This document shows positions 37,001-44,419 of a stretch of DNA of 64,000 nucleotides, one piece after another (the first letter of the stretch is position 1; the number at the start of each line of letters is the position of its first letter). The stretch is from positions 644,001 to 708,000 of the forward strand of contig CAXHWN010002465.1 in assembly GCA_964020975.1 (NCBI GenBank). Reading direction: 5' to 3'. The notes under the pieces are model-generated. The model searched no databases. It worked only from the letters and a program-made list of their open reading frames with translations, and was not told the origin of the DNA. Source of the stretch: Hermodice carunculata. Taxonomy: Eukaryota > Annelida > Polychaeta > Eunicida > Amphinomidae. Both the position numbers and the translations under genes were made by a program.

Positions 37001-40000
37001 CTGGCAACAGGGTCAGGTAGTTTGGTAGGAAATTAATAGGCATGTTTCATATTGAATTTGCTATTTTATGTTTTTTGCGTGGCTCATGAAGAACCTACTG
37101 GCTAGTAGATGTGTTTTTTGTGCAAGACCTGTATGGGCATGATACAGACTTATAAATCTGTCTTACTGTTCACAGGTTTTGTTTCGTGGAGAAGGACAGA
37201 CAATGGATCGTGGTTCATCCGTGCTTTAGTGGACACTTTCATGAGAGAGGCGAAAACCGAGCATGTACTAGACATGCTAGTGAAGGTAAAATACATTAAT
37301 AGTGGGCTAGTACTGACAATGAAACAAGTGTAGCTAATTTAGCTGAATTTTCTCTGATGCATGGGCCACATTCTAGTTTCTTCAGCTGAACCAATCTATT
37401 AACATTTTGCTTTGTTTTTACCCCTCGGCCCATATAGGCCGGACGGGTATTGTCATCACCTAGGCATCCGTCCATCAGTCCGTCCATGCCTTGCTACCGC
37501 CATATCTCCAAAAATACTCACGGTATGGGGACCAAATTTTTATTACAGGGGGCCACTGAGGTGTTTCAGGTGTCTGTGAAAAAGTAGGTCACTATCAGGT
37601 CACAGCACTACATTGAAGAAAAAGTGGCGTTAACACAATACTTGACAAAATATTGAATATAGCTTCATCAATTATTTAGGACAGTTGGTACTAAGGATGT
37701 CTCAGACACACACCTATTGAAAACCAAGTTACATATTTAGGTCACAATGCTGCATTGAAGAAAAATGGACATGCCATGATATCTCCAAATATTAAAACAT
37801 TCACTGTAGCTGCACCAATTATTTATGACAGTTGGTCCTATGGATGTCTCAGACACCTAGTGAAAACTAGGTCACTGGGTCACATATTTAGATCACAGTG
37901 CTGTATTGAAAATAAATGGCCTTGCCATGATATCTGTGTTCATTGCATGTACGCCAAAGCTTTGTCATTGGGTCAAACAGAAGTAACCTTGACCTACATG
38001 TGACATACTTCAAGGTCACAAGTAGGTCAAGGTCACTCATCCGTACTGTTTTCCCATAAGTCTTCCTATTGAATATCAGTGACCTACAGCAACTTCTTTT
38101 TCATCACCCAGCATACTTAAGCTGTATAATCACATGCTGTTAATAGAGGAGTTTGCAAATTCAAGCAAAGTTCACCATATTTTTGTCACCTATGCCTCTG
38201 GGATACTTCACATCCTTTTTGACAATGAGGTGGGACACACTTTAGGTAACGGTACAAATTTTATACTTATTTAGTGTTAAATGCGTTCATCATTAATACA
38301 TTATGGCAATGATATACATAGCCAAGGCTTTTTTTGCTTTGGTATACCAATTATCATTTGATTGGGCATCATTTCAACATCTATCAAATACAGATGATAA
38401 CTCTGATCCATAAACCTTGAACTATTCCATGTTATTCAATTACTCAATTTGTTGATAAATTCTTTCTTTCTCTTTGCACAATAAACCTTGAACTATTCCA
38501 TGTTATTCAATCACTCAATTTGTTGATAAATTCTACTTTCTTTCTCTTTGCACAATAAGCCTTGAACTATTCCATGTTATTCAATCACTCAATTTGTTGA
38601 TAAATTCTTTCCTTCTCTTTGCACAATAAACCTTGAACTATTCCATGTTATTCAATCACTCAATTTTTTGATAAATTCTACTTTCTTTCTCTTTGCACAA
38701 TAAACCTTGAACTATTCCATGTTATTCAATCACTCAATTTGTTGATAAATTCTACTTTCTTTCTCTTTGCACAATAAACCTTGAACTGTTCCATTTTACT
38801 CAATCACTCAATTTTTTGATAAATTCTACTTTCTTTCTCTTTGCACAATAATATGTCCATTCCATTCCCTTATAGAATCAAAGGCCTATTGATTAATTTT
38901 TGTAATTCTAATGCATAATGGTTATTGTCAAGATCATTTATAGTTGTAACCAATATTTCATTTTTAGTGATCTAAAATATTAGAACCAATGGAAGCTTTG
39001 GCATCAATTTATTTTCAGACATTTTGGGGATATTGTCAGCATTATAATCCTCCTGGTCTCACATGCAGGTACATGGTCTTCACCTGAAGTACCATTTACC
39101 AGTTATCAACCCTGAATGAGGGGTTTTTCGGTCTCTGACCGGCTTCTAGCTTGTTTTTTAATCAGTATGCTGGTGTTACATGAAGAAATTTCAATATTTG
39201 ATGGAAATTGAAAAAAAAAAAGGTCTTGAGCCAATGGGGCAGAGGGATGGTAGATATCATTAGCTACATTTCACTTGTATTAGCCTGTGGCTTACATTGT
39301 ATTAAAGGTTAACCCAGTTATACAGTGGTGAAACTAGCTTGTATAAGTGTGCATGTATCCTGGTTTTTATATTGTCTGCTATTCCACACTAGTTATGTTC
39401 TGCCTGTAGGCCAATAATATGGGATTTGACTCAGCAGTGGATGTTTTTTTTCCGTTTATTATTAATATCATTTTTTGTAATGCTTTGCAAGTCATGCTGC
39501 AGCTGCCCTTGCAATATTGAAGACCAGGAATAGAAGGTTTTATGACCATCTTGTAGCTCACAGCCTTTCAGTTTTGTAACCATCTTGTGGCTCACAGCCT
39601 TTCAGTTTTTTAACCATCTTGTGGCTCACAGGTTTTCAGTTTTGTAACCATCTTGTAGCTCACAGCCTTTCAGTTTTGTAACCGTCTTGTGGCTCACAGC
39701 CTTTCAGTTTCCTGACCATGTTGTACCTCAGGGCCTTTTAGTGTTGTGAGTGTCCTGTCACTAATGGCCTTTCAGTTTTGTGACCGTCATGTAGCTCACT
39801 GCCTTTGAGTTTTGTAACCATCTTGTGGCTTAGGGCCTTTCAGTCAGGTTGACGTAGTTGTGTGGTCCTGTTATTTTCCATTCACATATTTGTAAGTTGC
39901 ATTTTCATAAATTTTAAAGCCATTATGTGTTGAAACACAATATTACACACTGTAAATCATTGTATATTGCTGAAATATACATATTGCAGTGCCTCAGTAA

Positions 40001-41336
40001 AAAAAATGCAATCCATTGGGAATAAACACATTTAGCCATCAAGAATTAAGTATACATGTATTGGGATGCATATTCAACTGATGTTACCAAGAAAGCGCAG
40101 TATTTCTATCCATGCATAGAGAAATAAAGATCTTGAGCTCCCAACTACAGTGCAGGTTGTTCTCATGATTCCATTTTCAGAAAGAGAGGTGATTATAAAT
40201 TAATTATCCACTGCTGTGATTTTATTTACAACAACTGACAGGAAGGAAATATGACCTGAAAGAGGGAACTGTTAAAGTATTCATTTTAGCACTTTAAATT
40301 TGTTTATCAGTTTAGTTGACAGCTTGGAACAAGAAATGGATTTTTTCAACTGCTGCTCAAAGGGATAATTATGTCAAAAGTCGTGTCCCTTTCTCAAATA
40401 TACTTACCCAGTTTTATTCATTGTAGTAGTTGTCTTATTTTTATTGCATGAAGGAAACTTTATTGTATACAGTGTCTTCTATGGGGGTACATACAAAATA
40501 ATACAACTGCATGATGGTCTACTTACATGCATTGCCAGTTGGTCGTCAATATGAAAAAATAACATATTGAAAGAAAGCACCATTGATAAAGTACATGTTC
40601 ATCTGAATACAATACTACCCATTTGGAATTGAAATGAATGCACAATATAAAAGAAGAAACTTGGACCTGACAATTTCACCACAGGTTCATTGCTGTTAAT
40701 TGCTTCAATTTTGCTCTACTACTAGTTTTGCTGATTTTGCTGATGGCAGGAAACTATGAATAAAAAGACAGTAAAATAGTATTTTAAAATTATTAGAATA
40801 GGAATTATGTCCAAAGTAGTGAGGTTAAAACTACAGTGAAATGTCACAAATATAAAAGCTGAGGAAATTTGAACACATAAAAGAAAAGCAATTTACAGTA
40901 TTTCTTTTCATTCCAAAGTGTACCAAAATTCTATAAATGATAAATTATGAAAGCACCTTGGTGTACATGTATGTTGACTGATTAAATAGTTTAATATAAC
41001 AAATCTTATGTACAGGAATACACATGTAGGATACACAATTGGACATAATTTTACATGATAGAACCAGAAAGTTTGACAGATATCACATGATGACGGATTT
41101 AACATAAACAATAATGGGGTCATTTACAGGAATTTTGTGCAGGCTTGGTGACAGTTTGAAGTGGAGCTGATGTACATGTATGTGTTTTCCTCTAACTTGG
41201 TTTCTGTCTTTATTTTATTTTAAAGGTTGGGAGGAGAGTTGCAGAAATGAATACAACTGAGGACTTTGTGCAACAGACTGAAACTAGTTTTACACTGAAC
41301 AAGAAGATATATTTCTTCCCAGGCTACTATGAGTGA
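14526..41336 (+). CDS. casp2-like: CARD-containing caspase-2-like initiator caspase (8 coding exons, 454 aa)
   Basis: Joining eight exons (14526-14660, 20276-20576, 22386-22468, 28773-28955, 32264-32483, 33581-33802, 37176-37285, 41226-41336) gives 1365 bases including the stop, in one frame, with GT-AG introns of 1.1-6.3 kb. Residues 1 to about 92 form a CARD ([13 protein letters not shown] matches vertebrate caspase-2). The large subunit has [12 protein letters not shown], pocket Arg204 in [11 protein letters not shown], catalytic His262 (ILTHG) and catalytic Cys305 (QACQG). The linker holds ESTD-AGKE with Asp323, aligned to a caspase-2 autocleavage site. The small subunit has SWRR (pocket Arg387) and ends [11 protein letters not shown]. 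The family are cysteine proteases cutting after Asp, activated through CARD-mediated dimerisation; a role in apoptosis or stress signalling is inferred. The length matches human caspase-2 (about 452). The start is supported by an in-frame TAA nine bases upstream. It could be a lineage-specific CARD caspase rather than a strict CASP2 ortholog. Confidence 0.93.
16524..17465. mobile_element. hAT-like non-autonomous DNA transposon in intron 1
   Basis: The left end CAGGGTTCGCACAGGTCCTT and the complement of the right end (CAGGGTTCATACAGG) form inverted termini. The flanking 6-base direct repeat GACAGA (16518-16523 and 17466-17471) fits a target-site duplication. The subterminal regions on both sides are rich in ccttgaa/cttgaaa repeats. 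The 942-base interior has no transposase frame. CAGGG termini are usual in hAT elements; the 6-base duplication is shorter than the common 8. Confidence 0.7.
17472..20275. other. Intron 1 remainder: AT-rich, with a repeat array at 18480-19250
   Basis: No exon was recognised. The array at 18480-19250 has about four units of 120-150 bases with 'aaacactga.gggaaagtacct', 'tttgaccttgagtgacctt' and 'ctgacatagtggc' phrases. It shares these with 11940-12053. A C20 homopolymer lies near 19993. The segment near 19740-19860 (aaattgtcatttgctttgatg) is repeated in diverged form at 23610-23650. Confidence 0.6.
20276..20576 (+). CDS. casp2-like: Caspase exon 2: rest of CARD and start of linker
   Basis: The exon runs from the acceptor tactttttcag (AG 20274-20275) to the donor ccag/GTCTGT at 20577. 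It is 301 bases and leaves phase 1. It encodes [20 protein letters not shown] and then [11 protein letters not shown]…YIAELMDPK, the C-terminal CARD helices. A Ser-rich, basic linker follows ([29 protein letters not shown]) with no known fold. Confidence 0.9.
20577..22385. other. Intron 2: nothing recognised beyond short repeats
   Basis: No gene or element with clear ends is visible. A segment near 21948-21995 (gtgccctgatcatgg…gttgtcccggcaac) recurs inverted near 31620-31670, so it belongs to a dispersed repeat. Confidence 0.5.
22386..22468 (+). CDS. casp2-like: Caspase exon 3: CARD-p20 linker
   Basis: The acceptor is a poly-T tract ending ctgcag (AG 22384-22385) and the donor is GTAAGT at 22469. 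The 83 bases complete a split codon and end in phase 0. They encode [20 protein letters not shown] followed by RNLIHETK. There is no fixed motif; assignment rests on phase and splice signals. Confidence 0.8.
22845..22893. repeat. (TTTTG)n simple repeat
   Basis: Eight or more consecutive ttttg units follow a T-run in intron 3. Confidence 0.95.
23156..23330. mobile_element. TA-flanked MITE (TACAGTGAAACCTCATT ends)
   Basis: The right end reads …tcattataatgaggtttcactgta. Its complement matches the degenerate left end tagagtgaaaagttgttgta followed by atgacacc. Internal 'tgtcagataa.tgaat' units repeat. The 175-base size and TA ends fit the same mariner-type group as the other MITEs here. Confidence 0.65.
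23385..23552. repeat. 52-base tandem repeat, three copies
   Basis: Units share 'aaaatagagactgt.gtgaccc', 'ttgact.c', 'cctattgtatacagg' with a 52-53-base period (aaaatag at 23397, 23450 and 23502). Confidence 0.75.
23560..25340. other. Intron 3, unassigned stretch
   Basis: No exon with supporting splice sites and no element with clear termini is visible. Short frames on both strands near 24500-24960 lack any known motif. Confidence 0.45.
25341..25552. mobile_element. TA-flanked MITE (TACTGTAAATTGC family)
   Basis: TACTGTAAATTGCTTTAATT at the left and the complement of aaaatgaagtaatttacagta at the right are inverted repeats. Length is 212 bases, with TA at both ends. The interior phrase 'gaataggaattatgtc.aa' is shared with 40690-40900. 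Confidence 0.8.
26230..27300. repeat. Intron-3 tandem array, units of about 145 bases, with AGGTCA-type motifs
   Basis: Seven diverged units can be traced, in a dimer pattern near 290 bases. Each carries 'atgaaact.tacacacagg', 'atctggaca.aagggtgtgtcatg', 'aaaaaaggtc..taggtcaagtatctgggtcacagtgac' and 'tgtcctt' phrases. The frame 26762-27028 is a translation of this array, not a gene. Confidence 0.85.
27731..27835. mobile_element. Short TA-flanked MITE (TACTGTAAATTGC family)
   Basis: TACTGTAAATTGCtatattt and …aaaagcaatttacagta are inverted termini of a 105-base copy, apparently an internally deleted relative of 25341-25552. Confidence 0.75.
28042..28239. mobile_element. TA-flanked MITE (TACAGTGGTCCCC ends)
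   Basis: The ends TACAGTGGTTCCCCTCTTAT and the complement of ataagagggggaccactgta form inverted repeats of about 26 bases with one or two differences. Internal 'cccctctcaccaaaggc' is duplicated. Length 198 bases, TA at both ends, no coding sequence. It is 530 bases upstream of caspase exon 4. Confidence 0.85.
28773..28955 (+). CDS. casp2-like: Caspase exon 4: start of large (p20) subunit
   Basis: The acceptor gattcttttcag precedes GAT GTA TAC and the donor is GTAAGG at 28956; 61 codons, phase 0 at both ends. It encodes [20 protein letters not shown], the first beta strand of the caspase fold. The loop [20 protein letters not shown] follows and carries the conserved S1-pocket arginine (Arg204). 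Confidence 0.93.
28956..32263. other. Intron 4: palindromic GC-rich blocks, no exon recognised
   Basis: The block 30080-30290 holds facing ggcggcggtgggtg and cacccaccgccgccc sequences, a GC-rich imperfect palindrome in an AT-rich intron. Related ggtgggcggtg/caccaccgcc text is near 32078-32110. The block 30730-30950 has facing 'gtactggcgtactgg' and 'gccagcgtactga' ends with a C-run. The 160-codon frame at 29854-30336 runs through the palindrome and shows no protein-like features. The pair 31260-31340/31395-31455 is a duplicated 'gtctgt.tattccacac.ccaagg' segment. Confidence 0.55.
32264..32483 (+). CDS. casp2-like: Caspase exon 5: catalytic His and Cys
   Basis: The acceptor is tgtttctttccag (AG 32262-32263) and the donor GTAAGC at 32484; 220 bases, exit phase 1. 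It contains [10 protein letters not shown] with catalytic His262, [19 protein letters not shown], and [12 protein letters not shown] with nucleophile Cys305. The pentapeptide QACQG is the form typical of caspase-8/10 rather than the QACRG of vertebrate caspase-2. Confidence 0.96.
32521..32832. mobile_element. Small element with 13-base perfect terminal inverted repeats
   Basis: AGAGACTCCAACC at 32521-32533 and its complement at 32820-32832 bound 312 bases in intron 5, starting 37 bases after the exon-5 donor. The interior has repeated 'ctcccatt' phrases. Superfamily and target duplication are not evident. Confidence 0.55.
33365..33560. repeat. Dispersed repeat related to 13125-13310
   Basis: The text 'tgcccaaccatgccaagg.aagctg.tgac' and 'tttactgttgaaatgagctgaaaac' matches the 13.1-kb copy at roughly four bases in five. 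It abuts the exon-6 acceptor, which lies about 20 bases beyond it. Confidence 0.6.
33581..33802 (+). CDS. casp2-like: Caspase exon 6: p20-p10 linker
   Basis: The acceptor is tttgacttcag (AG 33579-33580) and the donor GTACAT at 33803; entry and exit phase 1. The split codon gives Asp308, extending QACQG to [17 protein letters not shown] parallels the ESDAGKE cleavage region of vertebrate caspase-2. A segment of about 35 residues rich in Pro, Glu and Ser ([16 protein letters not shown]) is longer than in the vertebrate protein. [13 protein letters not shown] matches the start of p10. Confidence 0.9.
33890..35400. repeat. Intron-6 tandem array of about 165-base units, split by an insertion
   Basis: Units near 34200, 34370, 34540 and 35290 share 'accataatatctcaa', 'catcacagcttcaccaaatttt', 'tcagagatgcac.ttataatgga' and 'aaccagcttcttctgattat' phrases. 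The array is interrupted at 34653-35248 by a TTAA-flanked element. Text on both sides of the insertion is continuous with the repeat. Confidence 0.8.
34657..35244. mobile_element. TTAA-flanked non-autonomous DNA element
   Basis: Direct TTAA copies sit at 34653-34656 and 35245-35248. Imperfect inverted termini are AGGGTTACTGTGGTGATAAT at the left and, complemented at the right, AGGGGAACAGCAGTGATAGT. The 588-base interior has no long open frame. Joining the flanks restores a normal unit of the surrounding array. TTAA duplication is the mark of piggyBac-type insertion, though the terminal bases are not the usual CCC. Confidence 0.75.
35730..36455. mobile_element. CpG-rich DNA element with ~30-base terminal inverted repeats
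   Basis: Left CAGGGACGTGTTATCGATGG, continuing actaccaacgg, pairs with the right end with few mismatches. A 7-base direct repeat GTATAAT flanks both ends (35723-35729 and 36456-36462). The 726-base interior is markedly richer in CpG than the intron around it and lacks a long open frame. The CAGGG terminus suggests hAT; a P-type element is an alternative given the 7-base duplication. Confidence 0.75.
36981..37008. promoter_or_regulatory. Two tandem X-box (RFX-like) palindromes
   Basis: GTTGCCTGGCAAC at 36981-36993 and GTTACCTGGCAAC at 36996-37008 resemble the RFX-factor X-box (GTTGCC-n-GGCAAC). They lie 170 bases upstream of exon 7. The sequence match is direct; regulatory use is not shown. 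Confidence 0.4.
37176..37285 (+). CDS. casp2-like: Caspase exon 7: small (p10) subunit core
   Basis: The acceptor is tactgttcacag (AG 37174-37175) and the donor GTAAAA at 37286; entry phase 1, exit phase 0. It encodes [20 protein letters not shown] and continues with [21 protein letters not shown] carries the S1/S3 pocket arginine (Arg387) and GSWFI.AL is the conserved p10 helix. Confidence 0.95.
37430..38130. repeat. Intron-7 array, units of about 180 bases
   Basis: Units near 37500, 37620, 37760 and 37920 share 'gccatgatatctccaaa', 'gctgcaccaattattta.gacagttggt.ct', 'ggatgtctcagacac' and 'taggtcac.gcactg.attgaagaaaaatgg' phrases. Short frames here are translations of the repeat. Confidence 0.75.
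38412..38850. repeat. Minisatellite, six copies, 71/74-base period
   Basis: The unit begins aaaccttgaactattccatg and ends ctttctctttgcacaataa. Starts are at 38412, 38483, 38557, 38628, 38702 and 38776. Two length variants differ by the presence of 'cta', and 71- and 74-base units alternate before ending 74-74. The copies are nearly identical, so the expansion is recent. Confidence 0.97.
39545..39845. repeat. Minisatellite, about nine copies, 34-base period
   Basis: The unit is accatcttgtggctcacagc plus ctttcagttttgta. The first five copies are nearly identical and the later ones diverge. The short spacing without unique spacers rules out a CRISPR array. Confidence 0.95.
40690..40900. mobile_element. 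TACTGTAAATTGC-family MITE, left end degraded
   Basis: The right end reads aaaagcaatttacagta. The left end tgctgttaattgcttcaatt is its diverged inverse. Interior phrases (aataggaattatgtccaaag, actacagtgaaatgtcaca) match the 25341 copy. Confidence 0.7.
41226..41336 (+). CDS. casp2-like: Caspase exon 8: C-terminus and stop
   Basis: The acceptor is tttattttaaag (AG 41224-41225); coding runs to TGA at 41334-41336. It encodes [20 protein letters not shown] followed by [16 protein letters not shown]. The (K)xxYFFPG(Y) ending is the standard C-terminus of caspases. Confidence 0.94.
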   Translation, partial: VGRRVAEMNTTEDFVQQTETSFTLNKKIYFFPGYYE

Positions 41337-42116
41337 TCAGCGTGATTTATGCTGCACCATAGTATCACTTTGAAAAGACTTATTTAAAGTTTGCCAGCTA
41401 TATCAGTATCTCTGACATCAATGTATGCTGGAATATGCTAGTTCATATTCAACTAGAGTGGAGAAAGGTGTGCCAGATATATCCAGCATGAGGGAATCAG
41501 CAGGAGTGAAGTGTGCCAGATATGTCCAGCACGAGGGAATCAGCAAGAGTAAAGTGTGCCAGATATATCCAGCACCAGGGAATCGGTGGATTAAAGTGTG
41601 GTACAGGGGTGGGCACATCTGGAAATCTGCTGTCAGATATGGGGGGGGGGGGGGGGGGATCGGAGATGACCCACTGCTTGCAGCTCAAAATTGATTCCTA
41701 ATGAGGCCCATAATTCCTTTTAGTTCCATTTACACTCAAATACAGCCATTTTTATGCACTTCTTTTTCCCTTTGGTCAGATTTATGCTGTGATCCCCTCA
41801 CCGAAAAAAATCAGATGATTGGTCACATGTCTGTACAAAAATCACTCAACGTAATCTGTCCCTTGTTTACAGCAACCAGTGGTGTAGTCAGTCAATGGTC
41901 TTGGCTGGTAAATTCTTGACATGCTGATCTGCTAGTAGACACGGTGTCCAATGAGCCTGATTTTGTCGTCCCATTCTTACGCCAGCTGATAAAATCAGGC
42001 TGTTCGAGAATAGCTTTTGATATTCAACATAGTAAGTTTGCAAACAACTGAGGAGTTATGTGCACTGTATTTTAGAATTTATTGACAGTAGACCACTAAG
42101 TCTGAAGTGATACTAT
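41337..42116 (+). other. Likely caspase 3'UTR with a 42-base tandem repeat
   Basis: The stretch follows the caspase stop. It holds three units of about 42 bases (gtgtgccagatatatccagc at 41469, 41511 and 41554) and a G18 homopolymer at about 41641-41658. There is no AATAAA before 42117, only ATTAAA near 41588. The UTR either ends at a variant signal or continues through the hAT-like element to AATAAA at 43808. Confidence 0.5.
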
Positions 42117-43772
42117 CAGGGCGCGAAAATTCCTATGATCCGACGTTCCGGGACAAGCTAAAGCTCTTCTCGGACAAGTGACTTTCAAATTCAACTTGTC
42201 CTGCGGACAAGCTAATTTTTTCTTTTTTAATTGGACTGAAATTACGTCTGTCTGCATGCACGGCAACATAATGATGAGCAGTCAGAGCCTTCGCGACTCT
42301 GTATATGTTGGCGATTACTGTGGTCCGTGTGAACAGAAAATAAACACCAATGCAGGCATGTGCGTGGGGACGCCAATGCGCAATAGGTGATGATAATCCC
42401 CTGGCCTAAAGTAAACAATCCAGGTTTAAACAATTACATGGTCAGCAGGTGTATTCAACAGGACTTGACTACCTACTTGATTTCTGTCAAAACAAGCAGG
42501 TATTTTGACCGTTGCGTGCATACGACGACGAGATCAAAGGTACCAGCAGTCATGCATTGGGGCGTAGTGGCTTTCGCACGCATCGGGGCAAGGTCACAGA
42601 AGCACCTCACCGTCAGTCTGATCTGCCCGAACGATGACAAAGGAACATCAAAAACTTTAAAACTTTCATGGCGAATTCTTGAGCAAATTAGCATCAAAGA
42701 CAATTTATCGGCGGGCTCTAAAAGTGTTGGAGAGATCGTGTAATGGTGCCGCAAGTTGACTTCCCGGCCAAACAAAACACACATCTGCCAGTCACACGCA
42801 AGTGACCGCGTGGAGTAATCTACGGTGAGCGAAGCATCATGCTGACTGATCTGTCACACATTCGGCATTTTTCTCTATCCCCCTACCTTTGCGTATTTGC
42901 CTGTGACTCCAAATAATTGTTGCTATAAACACTTGAATCTTTATTTTCGCATGCTGCAATTAAAAAAAAAAGGCTTCCCGTTTGTGTGTTCCCTCCGTAA
43001 ATTACGGCATATTCACACATATGTTCACTGGGCGGAAGCCATGATGAAAACACTGCAGCACGAGCCGCGATTGGCTCATTTTTGCATGTGACTCAATTGA
43101 CCAATCGGGTGATGTGTTGTGCGTCAGGCCACATGGCCAAAGCAGCTGTTTGTGTACGGTTGCAGGAAAGATGTTGACGGTGCGCACGCTCGATTTCTGA
43201 TTTGAAATATTAAAATTTTCGTTTGAATTTGATTTAAGAACACCGTTTATTGTGAGGAACTTGCCAATACTGTATACGCAAATTTACTACGATGTACCGA
43301 TAGCGTTCATGGTAGGTGCGCAAACGATATGCATCCCATCACGGCATCAGAGGCAGCGAGAAAGGATCCTGAAACCAATGCAACTACATATTATTTTAAT
43401 CGTTATTTAACTTTGACCGGGATACGGACTCCTATCGTCCCAGAAATTACAATGTATTTTCCATCGTTAGTCACCCCATGCAAATAGCTTACTTTTTTAA
43501 TTTGTATTTTTAATGTTTTGCCAGTTTCACTGTCGAACAGTTGCAGCTTGAATCGTTGTAAAATTTGACATTTTTGTGCGAATTTGCAAGCGACAATACG
43601 CGGCAAATATATTTTAGGGTAAATGGTTTGTGTAGGCCTTAGCATTGTGTTTGAAAAAATCGATGTTTATAGAAGTTTTATCAGGACAAGTGGATTTTGT
43701 ATGCGGACAAGTGGATTTTGAAATTTACTTGCCCTGCGGACAAGTGATTATTTAAAAAATTGTCGAGCCCTG
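42117..43772. mobile_element. hAT-like DNA transposon, non-autonomous, 1.66 kb
   Basis: The ends CAGGGCGCGAAAATT and, complemented, CAGGGCTCGACAATT are inverted. A 5-base direct repeat ACTAT flanks the element (42112-42116 and 43773-43777). Subterminal 'cggacaagtg' motifs recur at both ends (two to three copies each, inverted between ends), as in hAT subterminal repeats. The interior is CpG-richer than its surroundings and holds frames of up to about 118 codons, but no recognisable transposase. Confidence 0.8.
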
Positions 43773-43807
43773 ACTATGTAGGACAGCTGTACAAATACTT
43801 ATCAGTA

Positions 43808-43813
43808 AATAAA
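43808..43813 (+). terminator. Candidate poly(A) signal AATAAA
   Basis: This is the first canonical AATAAA downstream of the caspase stop outside the inserted transposon. Use is uncertain because it would require a 2.5-kb UTR containing the hAT-like element. Confidence 0.25.
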
Positions 43814-44280
43814 TGTTATGGAGACACAGCCTTTGACCATGGTCATACACATACATATGTATAAAACTGACATAATATTAGAGTTTCAAAAATGGTATAC
43901 ATTTGCTTTTGGCAAATCATATGAAATTCAGGTGTTGAGCAATAAAACAAGACCAGAGATAATGAGCCAATGCACTACAATATTGATAAGATATTGCAGA
44001 GACATGATCATCAAATAAAAAGTTGAAAAAAACTACATGAAAAAATTAAAAGTAAAGATTTGGACTTTCCTCACATTTATCAATACAAAGATATTGAATC
44101 AGTTGACAATGAGACTAGCATTCAAAAAGTAATTTAAGAAAACCCCTCTCGGATCAAATAATTATCTGTGGACTCGCCAAGTTCATGAATCAAATTGCAG
44201 AGCCACAGGGTCAGAAACCAGGTTAGAGTCAGCTGACGTCTGTCGACTTTTAGACACTTTTCGGTGCCTGGTCGCATTTC

Positions 44281-44412
44281 TGTGTGACATTGTGATAGGA
44301 TGCCCTCCCCTGATAGTGCTAGCTGTGTGACATTGTGGTAGGATGCCCTCCCCTGATAGTGCTAGCTGTGTGATGTTGTGATAGGATGCCCTCCCCTGAT
44401 AGTGCTAACTGT
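44281..44412. repeat. 43-base tandem repeat, three copies
   Basis: The unit tgtgtgacattgtgatagga plus tgccctcccctgatagtgctagc starts at 44281, 44324 and 44367 with only a few differences. Confidence 0.95.
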
Positions 44413-44419
44413 GTCAGGT

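Noticed and set aside
39545-39845. Regular 34-base repeats resembling a CRISPR array
   Set aside because: Units are directly contiguous with no unique spacers, and the genome is eukaryotic; it is a minisatellite.
42387-42784. Frames of 118 (+) and 103 (-) codons inside the hAT-like element
   Set aside because: No match to hAT transposase motifs; opposite-strand overlap in GC-richer DNA explains them.
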